Source: an uncultured beta proteobacterium (GTDB lineage: Bacteria; Pseudomonadota; Gammaproteobacteria; Burkholderiales; Burkholderiaceae_C). From it: a DNA stretch of 8,723 nucleotides. Under the pieces are notes generated by a model. That model did not search any database, was not told the DNA's origin, and worked only from the letters and a program-made list of their open reading frames with translations. A program made the position numbers and the translations under genes. Shown piece after piece: positions 1 to 6,112 of this stretch (within the stretch, counting starts at the first letter, position 1; the number at the start of each line of letters is the position of its first letter). The stretch is taken from assembly GCA_903870955.1 (NCBI GenBank), contig CAIQEX010000455.1:1-8723 (forward strand), in the 5' to 3' direction.

Positions 1-5
1 GGCGC

Positions 6-75
6 GCAGGAGGAGCAAGGGCGAACTCCTCATGGTGGAGTACCACAAATCGTCGCCCGCCCTTGCCCCTCCTGC
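6..75. repeat. Long hairpin, 18-bp stem with 34-nt loop
   Basis: Positions 6-23 are complementary to 58-75 with a single mismatch (A14 opposite C67), so 17 of 18 pairs form. The loop (24-57) contains a small secondary stem (ACTCC at 25-29 with GGAGT at 37-41) and nearly all of the left arm of the 33-bp inverted repeat. No T-run follows the stem on either strand, so it is not an ordinary factor-independent terminator. It could be the end of a mobile element, a REP-like palindrome or part of a structured RNA; the sequence alone does not decide. Confidence 0.7.
26..58 (+). repeat. Left arm of perfect 33-bp inverted repeat
   Basis: All 33 bases are the reverse complement of 194-226, with 135 nt between the arms. 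The arm begins CTCCTCATGGTGGAG and ends CAAATCGTCGCCC. The match stops abruptly on both sides, and no matching short direct repeat flanks the 26-226 unit. A perfect match of this length does not arise by chance in such a short interval, so it reflects either an inverted duplication or a conserved element end. Confidence 0.85.
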
Positions 76-193
76 TCACTGAAGCGTTGCTGCGCGGGCA
101 GGGAAATACCATTACCGGATCACTGCAGCCCATTCGACGCACGTGTATGAAAGCGCTACGTTTGCAATGGGTCGCGCGGTGAGGGGATACGCT

Positions 194-226
194 GGGCGAC
201 GATTTGTGGTACTCCACCATGAGGAG
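194..226 (-). repeat. Right arm of perfect 33-bp inverted repeat
   Basis: This is the exact reverse complement of 26-58. Unlike the left arm, it is not embedded in a long hairpin of its own, so the two copies have different surroundings. In a transcript, pairing of 194-226 with 26-58 would compete with the 6-75 stem-loop, because the left arm occupies that loop. Confidence 0.85.
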
Positions 227-428
227 CCCGGCGTATTCCCTATGCCGCATAGCGAGTGAAGAAACGGCACTGAACTCGCTCTGGCAGCAGGCGCAATGAC
301 CGCAATATTAAAGTCAAGATCCGTCACCATAAGTCCGGATACGCGGCCTATATGCGTTTCAACTGCACCAAGTTAAAGACCGCACCCAGCCTTGTTCCAA
401 CTTCACTTCCACGCCTCGTACTCGCGCG

Positions 429-454
429 AAAAAACCATTCCGGCACACCCGGAA
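429..454 (-). terminator. Factor-independent terminator at the end of the operon
   Basis: On the minus strand, 13 nt after the stop codon of the last SDR gene, TTCCGG (454-449), a 5-nt loop GTGTG and CCGGAA (443-438) form a 6-bp stem. TGG and six T residues (434-429) follow. This is a classical intrinsic terminator in the right place and orientation to end the eight-gene transcript. The stem is short and the T-run is separated from it by three bases, so it may be only moderately efficient. Confidence 0.7.
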
Positions 455-466
455 AAAACACGCGAA

Positions 467-1378
467 CTAGTTGCCGCGCAGTGCCTTGCGGAGTTCTTCA
501 CCCAACGCCGGTCGGTGGGCAAACGGGTCTGACGGATTGCGACTTTGCAGCACATCTTCCATGCGGGTCTGCACGCCTGCCAGCGCCTGCGGGTGGCTGT
601 AAATGTAGAACTGTGCGCTGGATACCGCCGCAAATACCCGCTGCGCCACCTCTGCTGCGGAAACCTTACCGCCTTCAACAGCACGGGCCAGCATGGCTTG
701 GGCAACGCGTTGGCTGCTGCTGGGGTCAACGTTGGTACCGGTGGCATCCAAGGGCCGGTTGCGCTGGCTCAAGGCGATGCCGGTGGGCACAAAGAACGGG
801 CACAGCACACTGGCGCTGATCTGGTCCGTGACCAGGGCCAAGTCCTGGTACAGGGTCTCGGTAAGCGACACCACCGCATGTTTGCTGGCGTTGTACACGC
901 CCATGTTGGGCGGGTTCACCAAGCCCGCCATACTGGCGGTGTTCACGATGTGTCCACGCCAATGCGGGTCCAACTTTGCGGCGGCCAGCATCATGGGCGT
1001 AAATACGCGCACGCCGTGGGCCACGCCCATAACGTTGACACCGAAAATCCATTCCCAATCCTGGGCGGTGTTTTCCCATACCAACCCGCCGCCACCGACA
1101 CCGGCGTTGTTGAAAACCAGGTGCGGTGCGCCGAATCTCTCCAGTGTGGCGGCACCCAGTGCCTCCACGTCTGCGGCCTTGGACACATCCACGCGCTGTG
1201 CCAGCACCTGCGCACCCATTTCCCGCAACTCAACTGCGGCACGCTCCAGCGCATCCGGTTGCACATCGGCCAGCACAAGATTCATGCCAAGCCGCGCCCC
1301 TATGCGCGCGCACTCCAGCCCGAAACCCGAACCCGCGCCGGTGAGTACTGCCGTCTTGCCCGCAAAGTTCCAACTCAC
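467..1378 (-). CDS. SDR family oxidoreductase, last gene of the operon
   Basis: This is a 303-residue classical short-chain dehydrogenase/reductase, a predicted soluble NAD(P)-dependent enzyme that interconverts an alcohol and a ketone. Visible motifs are the Rossmann dinucleotide loop TGAGSGFG (13-20), NNAG (90-93), Asn115, Ser149 and the catalytic Tyr162/Lys166 pair (YNASK). An aspartate at the end of the second strand (LVLADV, Asp38) favours NAD(H). It is about 50 residues longer than minimal SDRs; the extra length is mostly after residue 200. I chose a GTG start at 1378 because it lies just before the Rossmann fold, has GGAAGG 7 nt upstream and overlaps the stop of the preceding gene as GTGA. 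The open frame upstream of it is antisense/alternate-frame noise inside the GST gene. By context the substrate may be a hydroxyacyl or keto-lipid compound, but the sequence does not show it. Confidence 0.9.
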   Translation of the reverse strand: MSWNFAGKTAVLTGAGSGFGLECARIGARLGMNLVLADVQPDALERAAVELREMGAQVLAQRVDVSKAADVEALGAATLERFGAPHLVFNNAGVGGGGLVWENTAQDWEWIFGVNVMGVAHGVRVFTPMMLAAAKLDPHWRGHIVNTASMAGLVNPPNMGVYNASKHAVVSLTETLYQDLALVTDQISASVLCPFFVPTGIALSQRNRPLDATGTNVDPSSSQRVAQAMLARAVEGGKVSAAEVAQRVFAAVSSAQFYIYSHPQALAGVQTRMEDVLQSRNPSDPFAHRPALGEELRKALRGN

Positions 1379-2325
1379 TGCACCACCTTCCGGAGTGCAT
1401 AGCCAATGCGCGGGAAATGCACCAGCACCGTCCCGGCACGCTCGTCCTGGCGCTTCAAGGTGTAGCGCGTGCGGCTGGCACCGACCAACTCGCCCTGGGT
1501 GGTCTCGGTGCCAAAACTTTCGGCCGCGATCGCCACCTGACTGCCCAACGGAATGCCGTGCTCGTCCTGAAAGCGCGAATCGTGCAGTGCAAAGCCTTCG
1601 GTGGATGCAGCGCACAGCGCAATCGCCTCGCCAGAACTGAGCGTCTGGATGTTGCCGTGGCCAAAGGCCTGTAGCCGGTCCATCCACGCCAGCACAGCGG
1701 GCGTGGAACTCAGAATGTCGGCCAGCACCGGCACCTGCGTGCGGGTGAACCAAAGCGGATGGTAGGCCGCAAAGTCGGCAATACAAGGCGCCTCGCCCAA
1801 CAGGTAGTCCTGCGCATCCAGCATGTCGGCCAGACGCCGCAGGTACGACTTATAGGCCGCCGCTGCGTCCCCCGGGTTTTGTCGTGGCGCCCCACCTCGC
1901 ATGGCAGCGCGGTCCGCGCCAAAGGCCTGGGCGGCTTCCGGCGCAGCATTGGCAAACACTGCAGCCGCACCTTTAGGCTGAAAGTTATAGGCCATGGAAG
2001 ACCAGAACAGGGTGGTGTCAGCCCATTGGGCCAACACGCGTGCCAGGCCCTTGGCCTGTGCCGGGTAGAGCGTGGGTGCCGGCTGCAGGTGTTCCAGCAC
2101 ATCACAAATCAGCGCGGTGTCGCAGTACACATCTCGCCCGATTTGCAGTATCGGGGTCTTGCGGTAGCCGCCGGTTAGGGCCACCACATCCGGCTTGGGC
2201 ATGACCGCCGGAATGGTGACGGACTTCCACGCCAGTTGTTTGAAACCCAACACAGCGCGCACTTTCTCGGCAAAGGGTGACAGCGGGTAATGGTGCAAAA
2301 CGATGTCGGGGGTGTCAGTGTTCAC
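1375..2325 (-). CDS. Glutathione S-transferase-like protein with C-terminal extension
   Basis: The product has 316 residues. Residues 8-80 form a thioredoxin-fold GST N-terminal domain: YPLSPFAEKVR (13-23) with Ser16 where many bacterial GSTs have Ser or Cys, the cis-proline TP (57-58), and CDT (68-70) at the position that usually binds the glutathione glutamyl group. The helical C-terminal domain spans about 90-225 and includes the capping motif IADFAAYH (182-189). Usual GSTs end near residue 210-230; here about 85 further residues (231-316), apparently rich in beta strands, form an additional domain I cannot name. A GTG start (2325) is chosen because AGGAGA lies 5 nt upstream and the codon overlaps the desaturase stop as GTGA. 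The next gene overlaps the end in the same way. The role may be glutathione conjugation or isomerisation of a reactive acyl or aromatic compound, or a non-enzymatic role; this is inference. Confidence 0.88.
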   Translation of the reverse strand: MNTDTPDIVLHHYPLSPFAEKVRAVLGFKQLAWKSVTIPAVMPKPDVVALTGGYRKTPILQIGRDVYCDTALICDVLEHLQPAPTLYPAQAKGLARVLAQWADTTLFWSSMAYNFQPKGAAAVFANAAPEAAQAFGADRAAMRGGAPRQNPGDAAAAYKSYLRRLADMLDAQDYLLGEAPCIADFAAYHPLWFTRTQVPVLADILSSTPAVLAWMDRLQAFGHGNIQTLSSGEAIALCAASTEGFALHDSRFQDEHGIPLGSQVAIAAESFGTETTQGELVGASRTRYTLKRQDERAGTVLVHFPRIGYALRKVVQ

Positions 2326-3353
2326 AAAGGTCTCCTGGGGGCAAAAATAAGTTGCAAAGTACTGGACAGGTCGCGCACTTCGGCACCGTCCAAAGCGCCT
2401 TTTTCCTGCAGCAGGCGATGCAAGGCGGGAAGCCGGTAGTGCGGTACTGCCGGGCACAAATGGTGCTCCAGGTGGTAGTTCACATGGTGCGGAAACAGAA
2501 AAAATCTGCCCACCCAGTTCAGTAAATTGCCGTGTGTGCGGTTGCTGCGTGCAGCCGTCAGCGCGGACGACAAATCGGTGACGGCACCATGCTCGCAAAT
2601 CGCACGCAGACGCAAAATTGGCTGCAGCACGGTCAGCAAGGGCAGGACCCAGAGCGCGGCGTACCAGGCCAGACCCTGCAGCCCACCAACGGCCAAAGAC
2701 AACAACGGTGCCAGCACATGAAAGGCGATCACCAGCCAGCGGTCCTGCCGTGCTGCGGCACGCAAATGCGGCGCGGTGTCGTCCAGCGGGCGAATCTGAT
2801 TGCCGGTGGCCTCGTTGATGGCGGGTGCGCCAAAGAAATAGGCAAAGGTTTTCCAGGCGTTGAGCCCCAGCACATCTTCCAGCAACTTGCGCCACAAATA
2901 CGCCCGCCCGCGCGGGTAGCCGCCGTGTATGGCAGTGTCCGGATCCTCTTTTGCATACAGGTGGTTGTGGTGCAAGCGGTGCGTAACGCGGTAGGTACAC
3001 ATCGAGATGCCACTGCACATGCCGATCAGGCGCCCCACCCCATCATTCACGCCACGGTGGGCGAACAGGCGGTAGTGCGCCGCGTCATGCGCCAGGATAA
3101 AGAGCCCGTGCTGCGCCACGCCGATCAGCACCACGCCAAGCACGCACCAGAGGCTTGGCCAGGTAAACCAGCACAAGGCCATGCCAGTGGCAATGAGGCC
3201 CAGCGTTTGAAAAATGGCCAGCAACGAACGTCCAGTAGACAACTGGGTGAGCGGTTGCATTTCCTGCGGGGTGAGTTGGCGGCGTGTGTCGGCATTGCGC
3301 ACGCCCGGCTTGCGCACATCGTCCTTGAACTCTTCGCCCCTGGATTGCGTCAT
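2322..3353 (-). CDS. Membrane fatty acid desaturase, three histidine boxes
   Basis: This is a 343-residue integral membrane protein of the FA_desaturase family, non-haem diiron enzymes that insert double bonds (sometimes hydroxyl groups) into acyl chains of lipids or acyl thioesters. The three boxes are clear: HDAAH (89-93), HRLHH (125-129, followed by NH) and HLEHH (294-298). A further HH pair is at 289-290 and an EHG at 254-256. Hydrophobic stretches at about 46-66, 67-88, 206-226 and 229-248 fit the usual four-helix layout with the boxes on the cytoplasmic side. The ATG has GGAG 6 nt upstream and follows the thioesterase stop by 18 nt. An electron donor (ferredoxin or cytochrome b5-like) and reductase are not encoded nearby. 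Its position inside a beta-oxidation-like operon is unusual. The family assignment is secure; regiospecificity and substrate are unknown. Confidence 0.92.
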   Translation of the reverse strand: MTQSRGEEFKDDVRKPGVRNADTRRQLTPQEMQPLTQLSTGRSLLAIFQTLGLIATGMALCWFTWPSLWCVLGVVLIGVAQHGLFILAHDAAHYRLFAHRGVNDGVGRLIGMCSGISMCTYRVTHRLHHNHLYAKEDPDTAIHGGYPRGRAYLWRKLLEDVLGLNAWKTFAYFFGAPAINEATGNQIRPLDDTAPHLRAAARQDRWLVIAFHVLAPLLSLAVGGLQGLAWYAALWVLPLLTVLQPILRLRAICEHGAVTDLSSALTAARSNRTHGNLLNWVGRFFLFPHHVNYHLEHHLCPAVPHYRLPALHRLLQEKGALDGAEVRDLSSTLQLIFAPRRPL

Positions 3354-3371
3354 GGGCTGCTCCGCTACAGC

Positions 3372-3833
3372 CTAATCCGTGGCAATCTGCACGTTATGCA
3401 AACTGTGCACGCTGCGGCTGCCGGTGGCCAGGCGCTTGAGGTACTTGAAGGTGCCGGTGGCATGGGCGCAGGCATGACCACGACCGTCATAGACTGTGGC
3501 CTGGGTAAAGGCCATGGTGGCGGTACGGTGCATCAACTCGCCTTTGGCCACCAGCGGGCCGTGGTCACTTTGCATGGCCGGGCGCATAAAGCTGGTCTTC
3601 ATCTCGATGGTGACCACGCCCAACTCCGGACAAACGCTGCGCGCCGCACTGGCCATGGTGACGTCCAGCAAGGTCATCAACACGCCACCGTGGGTCACGG
3701 CAAAAGAATTCAGGTGCTCCGGGTCAGGCGGCAACCGCACCTCCGACTGTCCACCTTCAAAAAGCGTCAGTTCGAAACCCAACAGTTTGACGAAGGGAAT
3801 ATCGACGCCAAAGCTAAGGGTAGAAGCAGTCAT
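3372..3833 (-). CDS. PaaI family hotdog thioesterase
   Basis: The product has 153 residues and one hotdog fold, the length usual for PaaI/YbgC-type acyl-CoA thioesterases, which hydrolyse acyl- or aryl-CoA to free acid and CoA in the cytoplasm. The segment NSFAVTHGG (42-50), followed by a helix with Asp57 (LLDVTMASAA), matches the PaaI pattern of HGG plus an acidic catalytic residue. I chose the ATG at 3833 rather than an in-frame ATG at 3872: the extra 13 residues are basic and lie inside the SDR gene, while 3833 overlaps the SDR stop as ATGA. No good Shine-Dalgarno precedes 3833, so translation is probably coupled to the upstream SDR. The enzyme may recover CoA or release a modified acyl chain produced by its neighbours; the substrate is unknown. 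Confidence 0.9.
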   Translation of the reverse strand: MTASTLSFGVDIPFVKLLGFELTLFEGGQSEVRLPPDPEHLNSFAVTHGGVLMTLLDVTMASAARSVCPELGVVTIEMKTSFMRPAMQSDHGPLVAKGELMHRTATMAFTQATVYDGRGHACAHATGTFKYLKRLATGSRSVHSLHNVQIATD

Positions 3834-4621
3834 CCAATTACGGCGCTTACGCCGCCATCCACGGCTAGCCATTGACCGGTGATGTGCTTTCCCGCGTCAG
3901 ATGCAAAAAGCAGGCACGTGCCTTTGAGGTCTTCGTCGTCGCCCAGTCGCTTGAGCGGAGAGGCAGCAGCCAATTGCTCCTCACCCAGGGCCTTGATCGT
4001 GGCGGCCGTCATGCGGCTGGGAAAAAAGCCCGGGCAAATGGCATTCACGGTGATGTTGTAGGCACCCCATTCGGCGCCCAGCGCACGGGTGAAATTGATC
4101 ACCGCGCCCTTGGACGTGTTGTAGGCAATGGTCTTCATTTCGCTCGGGTTGCCATTCAGCCCGGCAATCGACGCTATGTTGATGATGCGTCCACTGCGCC
4201 TTGCAATCATGCTTTTCCTGGCAATCGCCTGGCTCAGCAAAAAGTAGCCACGCACGTTCAGGTTCATGACCTTGTCCCAAGCTGCCAACGGGTGGTCTTC
4301 GGCTGGCGCACCCCAACTGGCACCGGCGTTATTCACCAAAATATCCACGTCGCCCATGCGGTGCAGGGTCTCATTGGCCAGCCGCTCTATTTCAGTCTCT
4401 TGCGCGCAGTCCGCTGCAATCCAGCGTGCGTCGATGCCCGCGTCCTGCAACTCGGCGACTGCCCGTTCCAGGTCTTCCGCCTTGCGCGAGCTGATCATGA
4501 TTTTGGCACCCGCCTCACCCAGGGCATGTGCCATTTGCAGGCCCAGGCCGCGCGAGCCACCGGTGACCAGCGCAGTTTTGCCGGTCAGATCAAACAGTTG
4601 TTGTACGGTGCGTGCGCTCAT
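3830..4621 (-). CDS. Classical SDR oxidoreductase, FabG-like
   Basis: This 263-residue protein has the length and layout of FabG/gluconate 5-dehydrogenase-like SDRs. It shows the Rossmann loop TGGSRGLG (20-27), NNAG (97-100), Asn122, Ser151 and catalytic Tyr167/Lys171 (YNTSK), and the C-terminal LAVDGG (252-257). Arg46, soon after the second strand (ISSRK), favours NADP(H), in contrast to the last gene of the cluster. The ATG at 4621 lies 11 nt after the stop of the small membrane protein. Its Shine-Dalgarno is poor (AGGAAGAG is about 14 nt upstream, within the previous gene). The gene ends in an ATGA overlap with the thioesterase. A 3-oxoacyl or 3-hydroxyacyl thioester is a reasonable substrate given the hydratase/dehydrogenase and thiolase next door, but many SDRs of this group act on unrelated compounds. 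Confidence 0.9.
   Translation of the reverse strand: MSARTVQQLFDLTGKTALVTGGSRGLGLQMAHALGEAGAKIMISSRKAEDLERAVAELQDAGIDARWIAADCAQETEIERLANETLHRMGDVDILVNNAGASWGAPAEDHPLAAWDKVMNLNVRGYFLLSQAIARKSMIARRSGRIINIASIAGLNGNPSEMKTIAYNTSKGAVINFTRALGAEWGAYNITVNAICPGFFPSRMTAATIKALGEEQLAAASPLKRLGDDEDLKGTCLLFASDAGKHITGQWLAVDGGVSAVIG
3841..3854 (-). promoter_or_regulatory. Small hairpin just upstream of the thioesterase start
   Basis: In the mRNA, CGGCG, a TAAG loop and CGCCG form a 5-bp GC-only stem inside the last codons of the SDR gene, 7 nt before the thioesterase ATG. No Shine-Dalgarno is visible at that start. Such a stem would be melted by a ribosome finishing the SDR, which fits coupled translation through the ATGA overlap. 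This regulatory reading is inference; the stem may be a by-product of the Gly-Gly-Val-Ser-Ala codons. Confidence 0.35.
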
Positions 4622-4632
4622 AGCGGGTCGCC

Positions 4633-4857
4633 CTACTCTTCCTTCTGCAGCGAGCGCAGATAAAACACCACCAAGCCCATCGCCACAGCCACAGCGCCTA
4701 CGGCATACAGGCCGGTGGCGCTGGTGGCCTGTGTGTTTTCAGTAAACCAGGCCAGAACCAGGGTCAGCAGGCCGCCATAAATCAGGATCCAGATCAGGCG
4801 TTCCATGCGCAGCAAGCGCGTGTTGGAGGTGCCGTTGTATTTTCCAAAAAAGGACAT
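4633..4857 (-). CDS. Small two-helix membrane protein, unknown function
   Basis: I do not recognise this 74-residue protein. It has a polar basic N-terminus (1-20), two hydrophobic stretches long enough to cross the membrane (about 21-38 and 50-67), a short loop between them with Thr, Ser and Asn, and a charged tail ending KEE. There is no signal peptidase site. The start at 4857 has GCAGGG 6 nt upstream; an internal ATG at 4806 would leave both helices intact but lacks a ribosome site. It lies on the same strand as its neighbours, with 55 nt before it and 11 nt after it, so it is probably a genuine operon member. Small bacterial membrane proteins of this type often assist a membrane enzyme; the desaturase downstream is a possible partner, purely by proximity. 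Confidence 0.75.
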   Translation of the reverse strand: MSFFGKYNGTSNTRLLRMERLIWILIYGGLLTLVLAWFTENTQATSATGLYAVGAVAVAMGLVVFYLRSLQKEE

Positions 4858-4873
4858 TGCAAACCCTGCTCAA

Positions 4874-4901
4874 ATTATCGAATGCGCCTATTGCACCACA
4901 A
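4874..4901 (-). promoter_or_regulatory. Possible internal promoter before the small membrane protein gene
   Basis: The 55-nt gap after the thiolase, the longest inside the cluster, contains on the minus strand TTGTGG (4901-4896), a 16-nt spacer and GATAAT (4879-4874). The -10 box matches 5 of 6 consensus positions, the -35 only about half. It could give separate expression of the last six genes. The evidence is a motif match only. Confidence 0.3.
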
Positions 4902-4912
4902 GAATTTTTGGA

Positions 4913-6088
4913 CTACAAAACTTCAAAGATACCGGCCGCGCCCATACCGCCGCCAATGCACATCGTTATGCAGACGCGCTTGGCACCACGGCGTTTGCCT
5001 TCAATCAGCGCATGGCCCGTCAGGCGCTGGCCCGACAGCCCATAGGGATGACCGACCGCAATGGCGCCGCCGTTCACGTTCAAACGGTCGGCTGGAATGC
5101 CGAGCTTGTCACGGCAGTACAGCACCTGCACCGCAAAGGCTTCGTTGAGTTCCCACAAGTCGATGTCATCGATGGTCAAACCCAGGCGCTTCAGCACCTT
5201 GGGTATGGCAAACACCGGACCAATCCCCATTTCATCCGGCTCACATCCGGCCACCGCAAAGCCCAGGAAGCGGCCCAGAGGCTTCAGCCCTTTTTTCTCG
5301 GCCAGGGTCTCATCCATGACGACACAAGCCCCCCCGCCGTCCGAAAACTGACTGGCGTTTCCAGCCGTAATCAAGCCACCAGGAACGGCCGAACGCAGAC
5401 CGCTAATGCCGTCCTTGGTGGTGCCGGCCCGGATGCCTTCGTCGTTTTCCACAGTCACTTTTTTGGTCATCAGCCCCATGACCTTGTCGGCAACACCCAT
5501 GGTCACGGTGATCGGGGCAATCTCATCCTTGAACAGGCCGGCTTCCAGTGCGGCTGTGGCGCGCTGCTGGCTGGCGGCGCCGTATTCGTCCATCGCATCG
5601 CGGGCAATGTTGTAACGCTTGGCCACGTTTTCGGCGGTTTGCAGCATGTTCCAGTAAATCTCGGGCTTGTTCTTGGCCAGCCAGGGATCCGAGACCATGT
5701 GTTGGTTCATTTCCTGCTGCACGCAGGAGATGGACTCCACACCACCGGCCACATAAACATCGCCTTCGCCGGCAATGATGCGCTGCGACGCCATGGCAAT
5801 CGTCTGAAGACCCGAGGAGCAAAAGCGGTTGATCGTAATTCCTGAAACAGTCACCGGGCAACCGGCGCGCAGGGCGGCCTGGCGCGCGATGTTGAAACCA
5901 GTGGCCCCTTCCGGGTTTGCACAGCCGATCAACACATCCTCCACTTCGGCCGCCTCAATACCGGCGCGGGCGATGGCGTGCTCGATGGCATGGCCGGCCA
6001 GCGTTGCGCCATGGGTCATATTGAAAGCCCCCTTCCAACTTTTCGTCAGAGGGGTGCGGGCGGTAGAAACAATCAGGGCGCGGGTCAT
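4913..6088 (-). CDS. Thiolase (acetyl-CoA C-acyltransferase)
   Basis: The product has 391 residues, the usual length for FadA-type 3-ketoacyl-CoA thiolases and acetyl-CoA acetyltransferases. It catalyses CoA-dependent cleavage of a 3-ketoacyl-CoA to acetyl-CoA and a shortened acyl-CoA, or the reverse condensation. Catalytic elements are the nucleophile Cys90 in NRFCSSG, NEAFA (315-319), His347 in [11 protein letters not shown] and the second cysteine Cys377 in CIGGGMG. The motif after the catalytic histidine is [10 protein letters not shown], whereas FadA and PhaA usually have GHPxGxSGAR with a smaller residue in place of Tyr; this tyrosine form occurs in a recognised subset of degradative thiolases. 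The ATG has GGAGA 7 nt upstream and lies 24 nt after the stop of the hydratase/dehydrogenase gene, the classical fadB-fadA pairing, with the gene order B then A. It probably acts directly on the product of that enzyme. Confidence 0.95.
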   Translation of the reverse strand: MTRALIVSTARTPLTKSWKGAFNMTHGATLAGHAIEHAIARAGIEAAEVEDVLIGCANPEGATGFNIARQAALRAGCPVTVSGITINRFCSSGLQTIAMASQRIIAGEGDVYVAGGVESISCVQQEMNQHMVSDPWLAKNKPEIYWNMLQTAENVAKRYNIARDAMDEYGAASQQRATAALEAGLFKDEIAPITVTMGVADKVMGLMTKKVTVENDEGIRAGTTKDGISGLRSAVPGGLITAGNASQFSDGGGACVVMDETLAEKKGLKPLGRFLGFAVAGCEPDEMGIGPVFAIPKVLKRLGLTIDDIDLWELNEAFAVQVLYCRDKLGIPADRLNVNGGAIAVGHPYGLSGQRLTGHALIEGKRRGAKRVCITMCIGGGMGAAGIFEVL

Positions 6089-6112
6089 AGCAGGTTCTCC
6101 AATGGGGTGGGC

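Larger units (their letters stand above)
1..428. other. Intergenic region without credible gene, left of the operon terminator
   Basis: I see no gene here. The only open frame of note (112-330, minus, 72 codons) resembles no family I know, has no Shine-Dalgarno I can recognise and runs through the inverted repeat described separately. Positions 1-230 carry an 18-bp hairpin (6-75) and a perfect 33-bp inverted repeat (26-58 and 194-226). A shorter 6-bp pairing (129-134 with 166-171) lies between the arms. Positions 230-428 show no repeat, tRNA or clear promoter that I can find. Since the eight-gene cluster ends at 467, this is probably the gap between two transcription units, part of it occupied by an extragenic repeat element. 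Confidence 0.6.

Noticed and set aside
1..230. Integron attC site or CRISPR array
   Set aside because: The conserved attC core sites (RYYYAAC/GTTRRRY) are not seen at the stem ends, and there is only one inverted pair rather than regularly spaced direct repeats.
112..330. 72-codon minus-strand frame in the left intergenic region
   Set aside because: No family resemblance and no clear ribosome site, and it crosses the right arm of the 33-bp inverted repeat, so its translation is probably accidental.
545..1640. Two overlapping long plus-strand frames (545-1402 and 693-1640)
   Set aside because: Both run opposite the last SDR and the end of the GST gene; they lack family motifs and are explained by codon bias on the other strand.
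1379..1786. N-terminal extension of the last SDR up to 1786
   Set aside because: The extra residues overlap the GST gene in another frame. The Rossmann motif begins right after the GTG at 1378, which has its own ribosome site.
2326..3018. N-terminal extension of the GST-like protein up to 3018
   Set aside because: This part overlaps the desaturase in another frame and resembles no GST sequence. The GTG at 2325 with AGGAGA upstream is the natural start.
3834..3872. Earlier ATG for the thioesterase at 3872
   Set aside because: It would add 13 mostly basic residues encoded inside the SDR gene; the ATGA overlap at 3833 matches the usual length of PaaI proteins better.
2532..3875. 447-codon open frame on the plus strand
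   Set aside because: It lies opposite the desaturase and thioesterase, both with clear family motifs. Its translation is rich in His, Gln and Arg with no recognisable domain, as expected for the antisense of GC-rich genes.
4805..5845. 346-codon open frame on the plus strand
   Set aside because: Antisense to the thiolase, with no recognisable protein family.
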